DNA from: Streptomyces sp. NRRL S-340
Lineage (GTDB): Bacteria > Actinomycetota > Actinomycetes > Streptomycetales > Streptomycetaceae
Direction: 5' to 3'
Length of the DNA: 64,000 bases
Assembly (NCBI RefSeq): GCF_000720185.1
Contig: NZ_JOIY01000052.1
Coordinates: forward strand, 49,292-113,291
Shown here: piece by piece, positions 25,638 to 33,160 of the stretch
How positions within the stretch are numbered: position 1 is the stretch's first letter
Layout: the number at the start of each line of letters is the position of its first letter
Notes under the pieces: generated by a model
The model's database searches: none
Told to the model about the DNA's origin: nothing
Seen by the model: only the letters and a program-made list of their open reading frames with translations
Position numbers and translations under genes: made by a program

Positions 25638-26120
25638 ATGACGACCGAGGCATCGCGGACCCCCGCCCCCGACGAGGAGTGGCTCCACCTGGACCACCAG
25701 GTCTGCTTCGCGCTGCACGCCGCCTCGCGCGCCTTCACCGGCGTCTACCGCGGCCTCCTCAAGGAGCTGAACCTCACCTACCCGCAGTACCTGGTGATGC
25801 TGGTGCTGTGGGAGCAGGGCGAGACGCCCGTCAAACGGCTGGGCGAGCGCCTGCGCCTGGACTCCGGGACCCTCTCCCCGCTGCTCAAGCGCCTGGAGGC
25901 GGCGGGCCTGGTGACCCGGGAGCGCAGCGCGCGCGACGAGCGGTCGGTCCAGGTGCGGCTGACCGGCGAGGGCACCGCCCTGCGCGAGCGGGCGGCCCGG
26001 GTGCCGCGCGCGATCATGGCCGCGACCGGCCTCACCGCCGGGGAGGCCGCGGACCTGCACCTGCGCCTCGCCCGGCTCACCGAGGCCCTGGACACGGCGG
26101 CGGCCGGCCTCCCCGGCTGA
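25638..26120 (+). CDS. ohrR: MarR-family organic peroxide sensor OhrR
   Basis: Winged-helix repressor of 160 residues. The peroxide-sensing Cys of OhrR proteins is at C23 in [16 protein letters not shown]. The conserved dimer helix [18 protein letters not shown] follows, and then the wHTH ([20 protein letters not shown], wing [16 protein letters not shown]). Oxidation of C23 is expected to release DNA (family knowledge). Only one Cys is visible, so it would be a one-Cys type sensor using mixed disulfides. It is divergent from ohr and probably autoregulated through the shared operator. Confidence 0.93.
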   Translation: MTTEASRTPAPDEEWLHLDHQVCFALHAASRAFTGVYRGLLKELNLTYPQYLVMLVLWEQGETPVKRLGERLRLDSGTLSPLLKRLEAAGLVTRERSARDERSVQVRLTGEGTALRERAARVPRAIMAATGLTAGEAADLHLRLARLTEALDTAAAGLPG

Positions 26121-26300
26121 CCCGCCCGCGCCCACGCCTGCGCCCGCGCCCGCAACGCACGCCGGCACTCGCCGTCACCCGTCCGCACCGACACGGACCG
26201 GCCACCGACACCGACACCGGTGTGCCCGATCAGGCGTGCTCGGCGACTTCTTACCGGTGATTTGCCCGCGTATCGGCAGGGGCACGGCATTCGCACGCAT

Positions 26301-26306
26301 TACGAT
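26301..26306 (+). promoter_or_regulatory. -10-like hexamer upstream of the GT87-like gene
   Basis: TACGAT lies 5 nt before a GTG and 8 nt before the in-frame ATG at 26315. No Shine-Dalgarno sequence is visible, so a leaderless transcript is likely. Confidence 0.4.
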
Positions 26307-26314
26307 CCGCCGTG

Positions 26315-27601
26315 ATGAGTGCCATCCGGAGCGTGCCGCGTGCCCTGATCCGCCTCTCGGCGAGACACCGCCTCCTCACCCTGACGGCCGCCTGGCTCCT
26401 CACCCGCGCCCTGACGCTGTGGCTGCTGGCCCACGACACGCTGCCCGGTCTGGGCGGCGGCGCGGTGGCGCGCGAGGTGTGGAAGCTGTACCACCGCTGG
26501 TACCTCGTCCTCTCCCACGGCGCCTTCCCGGCGCACGACACGCTGTGGCAGTACCCGCCGGGCGCCGGGCCGGTCCTGCTGTCGCCCGCGCTGCTTCCCT
26601 GGCTGACGTACTTCCAGGCGTTCGTCGCCCTCACCCTGGCCGCCGACGCGGTGATCGCCCTCGCGCTGGCCCGCGCGGGCACCCGGCCGGGCCGCAGCCT
26701 GCGCGGCGCCGGCTGCTGGACGCTGGGCCTGCCGCTGCTGCTGCACGTCCCGCTGGCCCGCTACGACATCCAGGTCACCGCCTTCGCCGTGCTGTCCCTG
26801 CTGGCGCTGCGCCGCTCGCCGCGTGCCTGCGGCACGCTCGCCGCGCTGGGCGCGCTGGTGAAGGTGTGGCCCGCCCTGGTGCTGCTGGGCACCCCCCGGG
26901 GGCGCACGACACGCTCCGCCTGGATCTGGGCGGCCGGAACCGGGGCCGCGGGCGCGCTGGTCCTCGCCGGGACGTTCCGCAACCCGCTGGCCTTCGTGCG
27001 GCAGCAGGGCGGCCGGGGCGTGCAGATCGAGTCCTTCGGCGGCACGGTGCTCGCCTTCGCCACCCACGCGGGCTGGCCGGGCGCCGTGCGGTACCAGTAC
27101 GGGGCGCTGGAGTTCACCGGACCGCACGTCACCACCGTGGCACATGTCTCACTGGCCCTGTCCGCGGCGGCCTTCGCCCTGCTGCTCCTGTGGCGGGTGC
27201 GGGCCAGGCACTGGACGCCGGACACGCCCTGCGACGCCGCGCTGAGCGCCGTCCTGCTGTTCACCGTGACCAGCAGGGTGATCAGCCCGCAGTACATGGT
27301 CTGGCTGCTGGGACTCGCCGCGGTGTGTCTGACCTCACGGCAGACCACCCAGCGCCCGGTGGCCGCGATGATCGCCTGCGCCTGCCTGGTCAGCGCGATC
27401 GCCTACCCGACGCTCTACAGTCAGGTGGCGGACTGCACGTGGACGGGTTGTGTGTTGATGCTGACCCGCAACGGCCTGCTGGCCGTGGCCACGGTAGTCT
27501 CGTTCGTCCGGCTGTGGCGCTCGACGAGACCCGTGGTGCCCCGCAGACAACCCGAGCAGGACCCGCACCGTCTTCCGTCCGGGACGCTGAGTTCCACTTA
27601 A
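26315..27601 (+). CDS. GT87-like (DUF2029) polyprenol-sugar-dependent membrane glycosyltransferase
   Basis: A 428-residue multi-pass membrane protein with about ten segments. Features of the GT87/alpha-mannosyltransferase-like GT-C group are the TM1-flanking LLTRALTLWLLAHD, the extracytoplasmic WQYPPGAGPVLL loop, RYDIQVTAFAVLSLLAL, KVWPALVLLG and the late SRVISPQYMVWLLGL motif. It probably transfers a sugar from a polyprenyl-phosphate donor on the outer face of the membrane. The start may be ATG 26315 or GTG 26312; no ribosome-binding site is seen. Its stop lies 35 nt before a GT2 gene with its own -10-like element. Confidence 0.78.
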   Translation: MSAIRSVPRALIRLSARHRLLTLTAAWLLTRALTLWLLAHDTLPGLGGGAVAREVWKLYHRWYLVLSHGAFPAHDTLWQYPPGAGPVLLSPALLPWLTYFQAFVALTLAADAVIALALARAGTRPGRSLRGAGCWTLGLPLLLHVPLARYDIQVTAFAVLSLLALRRSPRACGTLAALGALVKVWPALVLLGTPRGRTTRSAWIWAAGTGAAGALVLAGTFRNPLAFVRQQGGRGVQIESFGGTVLAFATHAGWPGAVRYQYGALEFTGPHVTTVAHVSLALSAAAFALLLLWRVRARHWTPDTPCDAALSAVLLFTVTSRVISPQYMVWLLGLAAVCLTSRQTTQRPVAAMIACACLVSAIAYPTLYSQVADCTWTGCVLMLTRNGLLAVATVVSFVRLWRSTRPVVPRRQPEQDPHRLPSGTLSST

Positions 27602-27622
27602 CGGGAGATTACCGACCACACC

Positions 27623-27628
27623 TACGAT
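27623..27628 (+). promoter_or_regulatory. -10-like hexamer upstream of the GT2 gene
   Basis: TACGAT, identical to the one before the preceding gene, ends 8 nt before GTG 27637. This points to a second, probably leaderless, promoter inside the cluster. Confidence 0.4.
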
Positions 27629-27636
27629 ATTCGGCC

Positions 27637-29262
27637 GTGGACTCCATGCACCTGCACCCGCAGCAGAACCCGCACGTCAGCGTCGTCGTCATCGGCTTCA
27701 ACGATGTCGACCGCATAGCGCACGCGGTACGTTCCGCGCTCGTCCAGGGCCCCATGGTCCGCGAGGTCGTCGCCGTCGACGACTGCTCCACCGACGGCAC
27801 CCACGAACTGCTCAGACGCCTCGCCGAGGACGAGCCGCGGCTGCGGGTGATCCGGCGCGAGACCAACAGCGGCGGCTGCGGCAGCCCGCGCAACACCGGC
27901 ATCGAAGCGGTGACGTCGCCGTACCTGATGTTCCTCGACAGCGACGACGTGCTGCCGCCGGGCGCGGTCGACGCGCTGCTCACCACCGCCGACCAGGAGG
28001 ACGCGCAGGTCGCCGGCGGACTGTGCGTGCGCCGCGAGCTGCCCTCGGGACGCGAGGTGCCCTGGCAGGGCGAGCTGTACGCGGACACCACCGTCCTCGC
28101 GCACCCCGCGCAGCAGCCCGGGATCGTGCACGACACGCTGTGCGTCAACAAGCTGTACCGCACCGCCTTCCTCCGGGAGCACGGCATCCGCTTCCCCGAG
28201 GGCCGCTTCCCCTACGAGGACATCGTGTTCACCGCACGGGTCCTGGCCGCGGGGCCGCGCATGGCCTTCGTCCCGGACCAGGTGTACGTGTGGAACGTAC
28301 GCCGCTCCGCCGAACAGCTGTCCATCTCCCTGGACCGGGCCCACGTCGAGAACTGGCAGGCGCGCACCGAGGCGAACCGGCAGGCGTACGAGATCCTGCT
28401 GAACGCCGGGCAGAAGGAACTGGCGCGCTCGGCCCGCGCCAAGTTCCTGGAGCACGAGCTGCGCATGTACGCGCGCGAGCTGACCCTGCGCGACGCGAAG
28501 TACCGCCGCGCCTGGTGGTCCCACACCCGCACGTACCTCCAGGGGTACGACGCCGGTGACTGGACGGCCGAGCCGACCGCGCCCGGCCATCTCATCGCCC
28601 GGGTCGTCCTGGCCTCGCCCGAGCCGCGCGACCTGCCCCGGCTGAAGGAACTGGCCGCCCGGCCCGCCCGGCTGTGCCCGCCCTACGCGCGGGGCGCGGA
28701 CGGCGTCCCCGTCTGGTCGGACGACCTGACCGAGCTGTCCCTGGAGCCCTATCTGTCCTGGCCGGCGCACCGGCTGCCGCTCACCGTGGACGCGGCCCTG
28801 CGCCCCCGCGCGCGGGGTGCCACCCTGCTGCGGCTGCGCCTGCACGAGATGTACGGCAGGGTCGCGGCCGCGAAGCCGCGCACGCTGGAGGTGGAGTGGC
28901 TGCACCGCGAGGGGGGCCGCGTCGCGCAGCGCGCCACCGTGGCGCTGCGGCCCGACGCCGGTGACACCTGGCGGGCCGACACGGTCGTGGACCTGGCGGC
29001 CCTGGGGGCCGGGACGTGGGACCTGCGCCTGCGGGTGCTGTTCGCCGACGGCACCTGCCGCGAGGTGACCGGTCATGCCTGGGCGGACACCGGGCTGCTG
29101 CGCCGCAGCGTCGTGCCGAGCCTGCGGTTCGGCGTCCTGCTCGTCCAGCCCTACGCCACGCACTCCGGCGCCCTGGCCCTGCGCCTGGCCACCGGCTGGC
29201 GCGGCGCCACCACGGTCCTGCGCGGCAGGCTCCGCCGCCTGCTGGGCCGGGGAACCGGATGA
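27637..29262 (+). CDS. Glycosyltransferase family 2, TarS/TarP-like, with C-terminal beta-rich domain
   Basis: Cytoplasmic GT-A enzyme of 541 residues. The catalytic part (about 12-230) has VSVVVIGFNDVDRI, VDDCSTDGT, NSGGCGSPRNTGI, the metal-binding FLDSDDVLPPG, and a C-terminal acceptor region with FPYEDIVFTAR. Helices to about 330 and a beta-rich tail (roughly 365-500) follow. The overall plan resembles poly(ribitol phosphate) glycosyltransferases that decorate wall teichoic acid (inference). GTG 27637 is chosen because TACGAT sits 8 nt upstream; the in-frame ATG at 27646 is the alternative. Neighbours (GT-C enzymes, galE, TagG/TagH) support a role in envelope glycopolymer. Confidence 0.82.
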   Translation: MDSMHLHPQQNPHVSVVVIGFNDVDRIAHAVRSALVQGPMVREVVAVDDCSTDGTHELLRRLAEDEPRLRVIRRETNSGGCGSPRNTGIEAVTSPYLMFLDSDDVLPPGAVDALLTTADQEDAQVAGGLCVRRELPSGREVPWQGELYADTTVLAHPAQQPGIVHDTLCVNKLYRTAFLREHGIRFPEGRFPYEDIVFTARVLAAGPRMAFVPDQVYVWNVRRSAEQLSISLDRAHVENWQARTEANRQAYEILLNAGQKELARSARAKFLEHELRMYARELTLRDAKYRRAWWSHTRTYLQGYDAGDWTAEPTAPGHLIARVVLASPEPRDLPRLKELAARPARLCPPYARGADGVPVWSDDLTELSLEPYLSWPAHRLPLTVDAALRPRARGATLLRLRLHEMYGRVAAAKPRTLEVEWLHREGGRVAQRATVALRPDAGDTWRADTVVDLAALGAGTWDLRLRVLFADGTCREVTGHAWADTGLLRRSVVPSLRFGVLLVQPYATHSGALALRLATGWRGATTVLRGRLRRLLGRGTG

Positions 29263-29289
29263 CGGCCCGCACGCATCCCAGCTGACGAG

Positions 29290-29367
29290 CACCACCTGCA
29301 CCACCTGCACCACCTGCACCACAGCACCACCTGCACCACAGCACCACCTGCACCACAGCACCACCTG
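29290..29367. repeat. CACCACCTG tandem repeats before galE
   Basis: A 9-bp unit (CACCACCTG) begins the array and changes to a 17-bp unit (CACCACCTGCACCACAG) repeated three times, ending with one more CACCACCTG. It lies in the 131-bp gap between the GT2 and galE genes, directly upstream of the galE Shine-Dalgarno sequence. Confidence 0.85.
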
Positions 29368-29393
29368 GGCCAACTGATGAGGAGACGCCCGCA

Positions 29394-30374
29394 ATGACCT
29401 GGCTGATCACCGGCGGCGCCGGCTACATCGGAGCGCACGTCGTCCGTGCGATGACCGAAGCGGGCGAGCAGGCCGTCGTCTACGACGACCTGTCCACGGG
29501 CATCGCGGAGCGCGTCCCGGACGGGGTCCCGCTGGTGGTGGGCTCCACCCTGGACGCCGACCGGGTGGCGCGGACCCTCACCGGGCACGGGATCACCGGC
29601 GTCGTCCACCTGGCAGCGAAGAAGCAGGTCGGCGAGTCGGTGGACCTGCCCCTGCAGTACTACCGGGAGAACGTGGAGGGCCTGCGCGTCCTGCTGGAGG
29701 CGGTGACGGCCGCCGGTGTCGGCGCCTTCGTGTTCTCCTCCTCGGCGGCCGTCTACGGCATGCCGGACGTGGACCTGGTCACCGAGGAGACCCCGTGCGT
29801 GCCCATGTCGCCGTACGGGGAGACGAAACTGGCCGGTGAGTGGCTGGTCCGCGCGACGGGCCGGGCCGCGGGCCTGTCCACGGCCTGTCTGCGCTACTTC
29901 AACGTGGCGGGCGCGGCGGCCCCTGAACTGGCGGACACCGGGGTCTGCAACCTCGTCCCCATGGTCTTCGAGAAGCTGACCGAGAACGCGCCCCCGCGCA
30001 TCTTCGGCGACGACTACGCCACCCCGGACGGCACCTGCGTCCGCGACTACATCCACGTGGTGGACCTCGCGGAGGCCCACGTCGCCACGGCCCGCGCGCT
30101 GCGCGCCACGCCCGGACTCGGACTGACCCTGAACATCGGCCGCGGCGAGGGCGTGTCGGTGCGCGAGATGATCGACACGATCAGCGCCGTCACCGGGCAC
30201 CACCGCCCGCCGACGGTCACCCCGCGCCGCCCCGGCGACCCGGCCCGCGTCGTGGCCTCCGCCGACCGCATCGCCGCCGAACTCGGCTGGAAGGCCAAGC
30301 ACGACGTCCACGACATGATCACCTCCGCCTGGGAGGGCTGGCTGCGCCGCCACCCGGAGGCGGCCCGCGACTGA
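29394..30374 (+). CDS. galE: UDP-glucose 4-epimerase
   Basis: Extended short-chain dehydrogenase that interconverts UDP-glucose and UDP-galactose (or the N-acetyl forms) with bound NAD. The 326 residues show the Rossmann GGAGYIG (7-13), the SSSAAVYG catalytic Ser/Thr region, and the YxxxK pair Y141/K145 (YGETK), with RYFNVAGA and the C-terminal LGWKAKHD region. ATG has a good GAGGAGA Shine-Dalgarno sequence. Within this cluster it probably supplies UDP-Gal or UDP-GalNAc for the glycopolymer rather than serving galactose catabolism (inference from context). Confidence 0.93.
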   Translation: MTWLITGGAGYIGAHVVRAMTEAGEQAVVYDDLSTGIAERVPDGVPLVVGSTLDADRVARTLTGHGITGVVHLAAKKQVGESVDLPLQYYRENVEGLRVLLEAVTAAGVGAFVFSSSAAVYGMPDVDLVTEETPCVPMSPYGETKLAGEWLVRATGRAAGLSTACLRYFNVAGAAAPELADTGVCNLVPMVFEKLTENAPPRIFGDDYATPDGTCVRDYIHVVDLAEAHVATARALRATPGLGLTLNIGRGEGVSVREMIDTISAVTGHHRPPTVTPRRPGDPARVVASADRIAAELGWKAKHDVHDMITSAWEGWLRRHPEAARD

Positions 30375-30417
30375 CACCCCCGGCCGGCCGCCCTGACCGA
30401 CCCCGCCCGGACCGGCC

Positions 30418-30803
30418 GTGGGCACCCCGCTCGGCTCCGCCGTCGGCGACGCCCTCGGAGCCCCTTCGAGTGCGGCCCCGAGGCCGCCTTCACCCGCCGC
30501 TTCCCGCGCGGTTCGAGGGAGCCGTCCGGCCGTGCCCCGGTTCCGCCGTCCGGGCGCCGCGCACCACCGCCGCCTACGAGGACGCCGTGCGCGCCGCCGT
30601 CGGCCTCGGCGGCGGCCCGGACACCGTGGCGGCCGTCACCGGCGGCCCGGCCGGTGCCGTCCCCGGCGCCGGCGCCCTCCACGGCACCTGTGCCGTCCCG
30701 GCCCGGTGGACCGAGGCGCCGCGCGTGCCGCCGCCCGGCAGGGGCGGCCGGGAGCTGCGCCCTGCCGAGCCGACCGCGCCGGCCCGGCGCCCGGCGGCCG
30801 TCA
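30418..30803 (+). pseudogene. ADP-ribosylglycohydrolase remnant
   Basis: Degraded DraG/ARH-like gene. Frame 1 begins VGTPLGSAVGDALGAP, the N-terminal metal-site motif of the family. A one-base shift is then needed to continue into FECGPEAAFTRRFP. The C-terminal family block appears in a third frame as AYEDAVRAAVGLGGG with DTVAAVTGGPAG and PARWTEA. The middle of about 200 residues, including the GDDT-type catalytic motifs, is missing. Full-length enzymes remove ADP-ribose from proteins (known). This copy cannot be functional. It lies between galE and the convergent tetR-like gene. Confidence 0.75.
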
Positions 30804-31427
30804 CAGCGCCTTGAGCGCCTGAGCCGTCCCCCGGGCCAGGCCGCCGAGATACCCCTTGGGGAGCTTCGGGCTGCGGATGACGACGGCGCGCCAGTACAGC
30901 GGCCCGGAGATCAGGTCGAGGGCCAGGTCGCGGTCGAGTCCGGCGCGGACCTCGCCGCGTTCCTCGGCCGCCGCGAGGATGCTGCTGGCGACGCCCTCCT
31001 GGCCGTCGCGCAGGGCCTTCTGCACGGCGTCGGCGAGGTCGGGGTTACGGGCCGCCTCGGCCTGGAGGTCGGGGAGGATCTGGGAGGCCACGGGGTGGCG
31101 CAGGGCGCGCGAGGTCACCTCGTACAGCAGGCGCAGGTCCGTCTCCAGGGACCCGGTGTCGGGTGCGGGCAGGCCCTGGACGGCGAGCGCGGAGACGACG
31201 TCGAGCACCAGGTGCAGCTTGGAGCGCCAGCGGCGGTACACCGCGGTCTTGCCGACGCCCGCGCGCCGCGCGATGCCCTCGATGGACATGCGCGCGTAGC
31301 CGACGGCCGCCAGTTCCCCGAAGACGGCGGCCCGGATCGCCTCCGTCACGTCCTCCCTCAGCACGGCCGCCCCCGCGGGGGCACGGCGGCGCTGGGACGT
31401 CTGGGAACCGCCGGCGTTCGTCGTCAT
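30801..31427 (-). CDS. TetR-family transcriptional regulator
   Basis: A 208-residue repressor. The N-terminal HTH is typical: VTEAIRAAVFGELAAVGYAR followed by MSIEGIARRAGVGKTAVYRRW. The larger C-terminal ligand domain (LETDLRLLYEVTSRALRHPV and onward) matches the TetR group with a TetR_C_11-like fold, whose ligand is unknown. ATG 31427 is chosen; ATG 31439 in the same frame is possible. It is divergent from the TagG-like exporter gene, and the shared 182-bp region has four CGTTnCGACG-type boxes, so it probably controls the exporter and itself. Confidence 0.88.
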   Translation of the reverse strand: MTTNAGGSQTSQRRRAPAGAAVLREDVTEAIRAAVFGELAAVGYARMSIEGIARRAGVGKTAVYRRWRSKLHLVLDVVSALAVQGLPAPDTGSLETDLRLLYEVTSRALRHPVASQILPDLQAEAARNPDLADAVQKALRDGQEGVASSILAAAEERGEVRAGLDRDLALDLISGPLYWRAVVIRSPKLPKGYLGGLARGTAQALKAL

Positions 31428-31448
31428 GGGCTCCAGCATAGGGCGTGA

Positions 31449-31520
31449 CGACGAAACGGTTGCGTTGCGACGTCACTTGGGCCTACGCTCACGTTGCGAC
31501 GATACGGTCCCGTTCCGACG
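31449..31520. promoter_or_regulatory. Repeated CGTTnCGACG boxes, candidate TetR operators
   Basis: Three direct copies of CGTTNCGACG start at 31463, 31492 and 31511. An inverted near-copy (CGACGAAACG, 31449-31458) forms an imperfect palindrome with the first. They fill the divergent region between the TetR gene and the TagG-like gene. Confidence 0.55.
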
Positions 31521-31609
31521 TAAGAGAACGTGAAGAGAACCGTAAGGAAACGGGTGGTGGACACGGAGCCCGCTCCCGAGCCCCCTCCCCCCGAGCGAAA
31601 GCAGCGGAT

Positions 31610-32524
31610 GTGAGCCAGGTCCTCCACACACCGCCCCCCGCCCCGGCCCAGGCCGAGGACGACCTGGGGGCGCTCGCCGCCCGCCACGGCCTGTCCGTCA
31701 GCGGCGCCCGCCCCACCCTGCCCGCCTACGTGCGCGAACTGTGGGCACGGCGCCACTTCATCACCGCCTTCGCCACCGCCAAGCTCACCGCGCAGTACAG
31801 CCAGGCGAAGCTGGGCCAGGTCTGGCAGGTCGCCACCCCGCTGCTGAACGCGGCGGTCTACTACTTCATCTTCGGCGTCCTGCTCGGCACCAGCCGGGGC
31901 GTCTCGGACTACATCCCGTTCCTGGTCACCGGCGTGTTCATCTGGACGTTCACGCAGAGTTCGATCATGGCGGGCACCCGCGCGATCTCCGGCAACCTGG
32001 GCCTCGTGCGGGCCCTGCACTTCCCGCGGGCCGCGCTGCCGATCTCCTTCGCGCTCCAGCAGCTCCAGCAGCTGCTGTTCTCGATGGCCGCCCTCGTGGT
32101 GATCCTGCTCTGCTTCGGCGTGATGCCCGCCGCCTCCTGGGCGCTGGCCGTGCCGGTGCTGGTGCTCCAGTTCGTCTTCAACGCGGGCGTGTCCATGGTC
32201 GTGGCCCGGATGGGTGCGAAGACCCCGGACATCGCCCAGCTGATGCCGTTCCTGCTGCGCACCTGGATGTACGTCTCCGGTGTCATGTGGAGCATCGACG
32301 CGACCCTCAGGCACAGCAGCATGCCGCACATCGTCAAGACGCTGCTGGAGATCAACCCGGCCGCCGTCTACATCGACCTGACGCGCTTCGCGCTCATCGA
32401 CAGCTTCAAGGCCCACCAGCTCCCGCACCACGTGTGGGCGTACGCCGTGGGCTGGGCGCTGCTCGCCGGCGTCGGCGGGTTCGTCTACTTCTGGAAGGCC
32501 GAGGAGAGGTACGGACGTGGCTGA
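31610..32524 (+). CDS. ABC-2 type polysaccharide/teichoic acid exporter permease (TagG-like)
   Basis: Inner-membrane permease of 304 residues for export of a lipid-linked glycopolymer. A cytoplasmic N-terminus (about 1-60) leads to the amphipathic LTAQYSQAKLGQVWQVATPLL interface helix typical of TagG/Wzm. Six TM segments follow, e.g. AVYYFIFGVLLG, MAALVVILLCFGVMP and AVGWALLAGVGGFVYFW. GTG 31610 starts the conserved protein; the frame is open further upstream across the regulatory region. The stop overlaps the ATPase gene by 8 nt, so the two are translationally coupled. Confidence 0.9.
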   Translation: MSQVLHTPPPAPAQAEDDLGALAARHGLSVSGARPTLPAYVRELWARRHFITAFATAKLTAQYSQAKLGQVWQVATPLLNAAVYYFIFGVLLGTSRGVSDYIPFLVTGVFIWTFTQSSIMAGTRAISGNLGLVRALHFPRAALPISFALQQLQQLLFSMAALVVILLCFGVMPAASWALAVPVLVLQFVFNAGVSMVVARMGAKTPDIAQLMPFLLRTWMYVSGVMWSIDATLRHSSMPHIVKTLLEINPAAVYIDLTRFALIDSFKAHQLPHHVWAYAVGWALLAGVGGFVYFWKAEERYGRG

Positions 32525-33086
32525 GCAGACCAGCGAGAGGGTCCCCACCGTCGTCGCCGACCAGGTGGACATCGTCTACCGGGTGCACGGCACGGGCGCC
32601 GGGCGCGGCTCCGCGACCGCCGCGCTCCACCGCATCGTGCGCCCCGGCAAGGCGGAGAAGGCCGCGGGCGTGCGCCGGGTGCACGCGGTGAAGAAGGCCT
32701 CGTTCGTCGCCTACAAGGGCGAGGCGATCGGCCTCATCGGCACCAACGGCTCCGGCAAGTCCACTCTGCTCAAGGCCATCGCGGGCCTGCTGCCGGTGGA
32801 GAGCGGCAAGATCTACACCGACGGCCAGCCGTCCCTGCTCGGGGTCAACGCGGCCCTGATGAACGACCTCACCGGCGAACGCAACGTCCACCTCGGCGGC
32901 CTGGCCATGGGGATGTCCCGCGAGCAGGTCAAGGCGCGCTACCAGGAGATCGTCGACTTCTCCGGCATCAACGAGAAGGGCGACTTCATCACGCTGCCGA
33001 TGCGGACGTACTCCTCCGGCATGGCGGCGCGGCTGCGGTTCTCCATCGCCGCCGCCAAGGACGCCTTCACCAGCGGGAAGTCCTAG
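32517..33086 (+). CDS. TagH-like polysaccharide ABC exporter ATPase, truncated before Walker B
   Basis: ATPase partner of the TagG-like permease, but only 189 residues long where the family usually has 250 or more. Walker A is intact (GTNGSGKST, about 78-86), and so are the Q-loop region (LLGVNAALMNDLTGERN) and the signature YSSGMAARLRFS. The protein ends KDAFTSGKS eleven residues after the signature. Walker B (usually hhhhDE), the D-loop and the switch His are absent. It could be a real deletion that joined the signature to a natural C-terminus, or an assembly error. As written it should not hydrolyse ATP, so the exporter would be inactive or rely on another ATPase. Confidence 0.85.
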   Translation: MAEQTSERVPTVVADQVDIVYRVHGTGAGRGSATAALHRIVRPGKAEKAAGVRRVHAVKKASFVAYKGEAIGLIGTNGSGKSTLLKAIAGLLPVESGKIYTDGQPSLLGVNAALMNDLTGERNVHLGGLAMGMSREQVKARYQEIVDFSGINEKGDFITLPMRTYSSGMAARLRFSIAAAKDAFTSGKS

Positions 33087-33101
33087 GTGTGCTGTCCGGA
33101 C

Positions 33102-33156
33102 GGCCCCGCGCGCCCCGGCCCGGGCACCTCTCGCCGGGGCCGGGGCGCGCGGGGCC
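33102..33156. terminator. Strong bidirectional terminator hairpin
   Basis: A 20-bp perfect G/C stem (33102-33121 with 33137-33156) and 15-nt loop between the convergent TagH-like gene and the GT-C-like gene. Confidence 0.75.
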
Positions 33157-33160
33157 GGGC

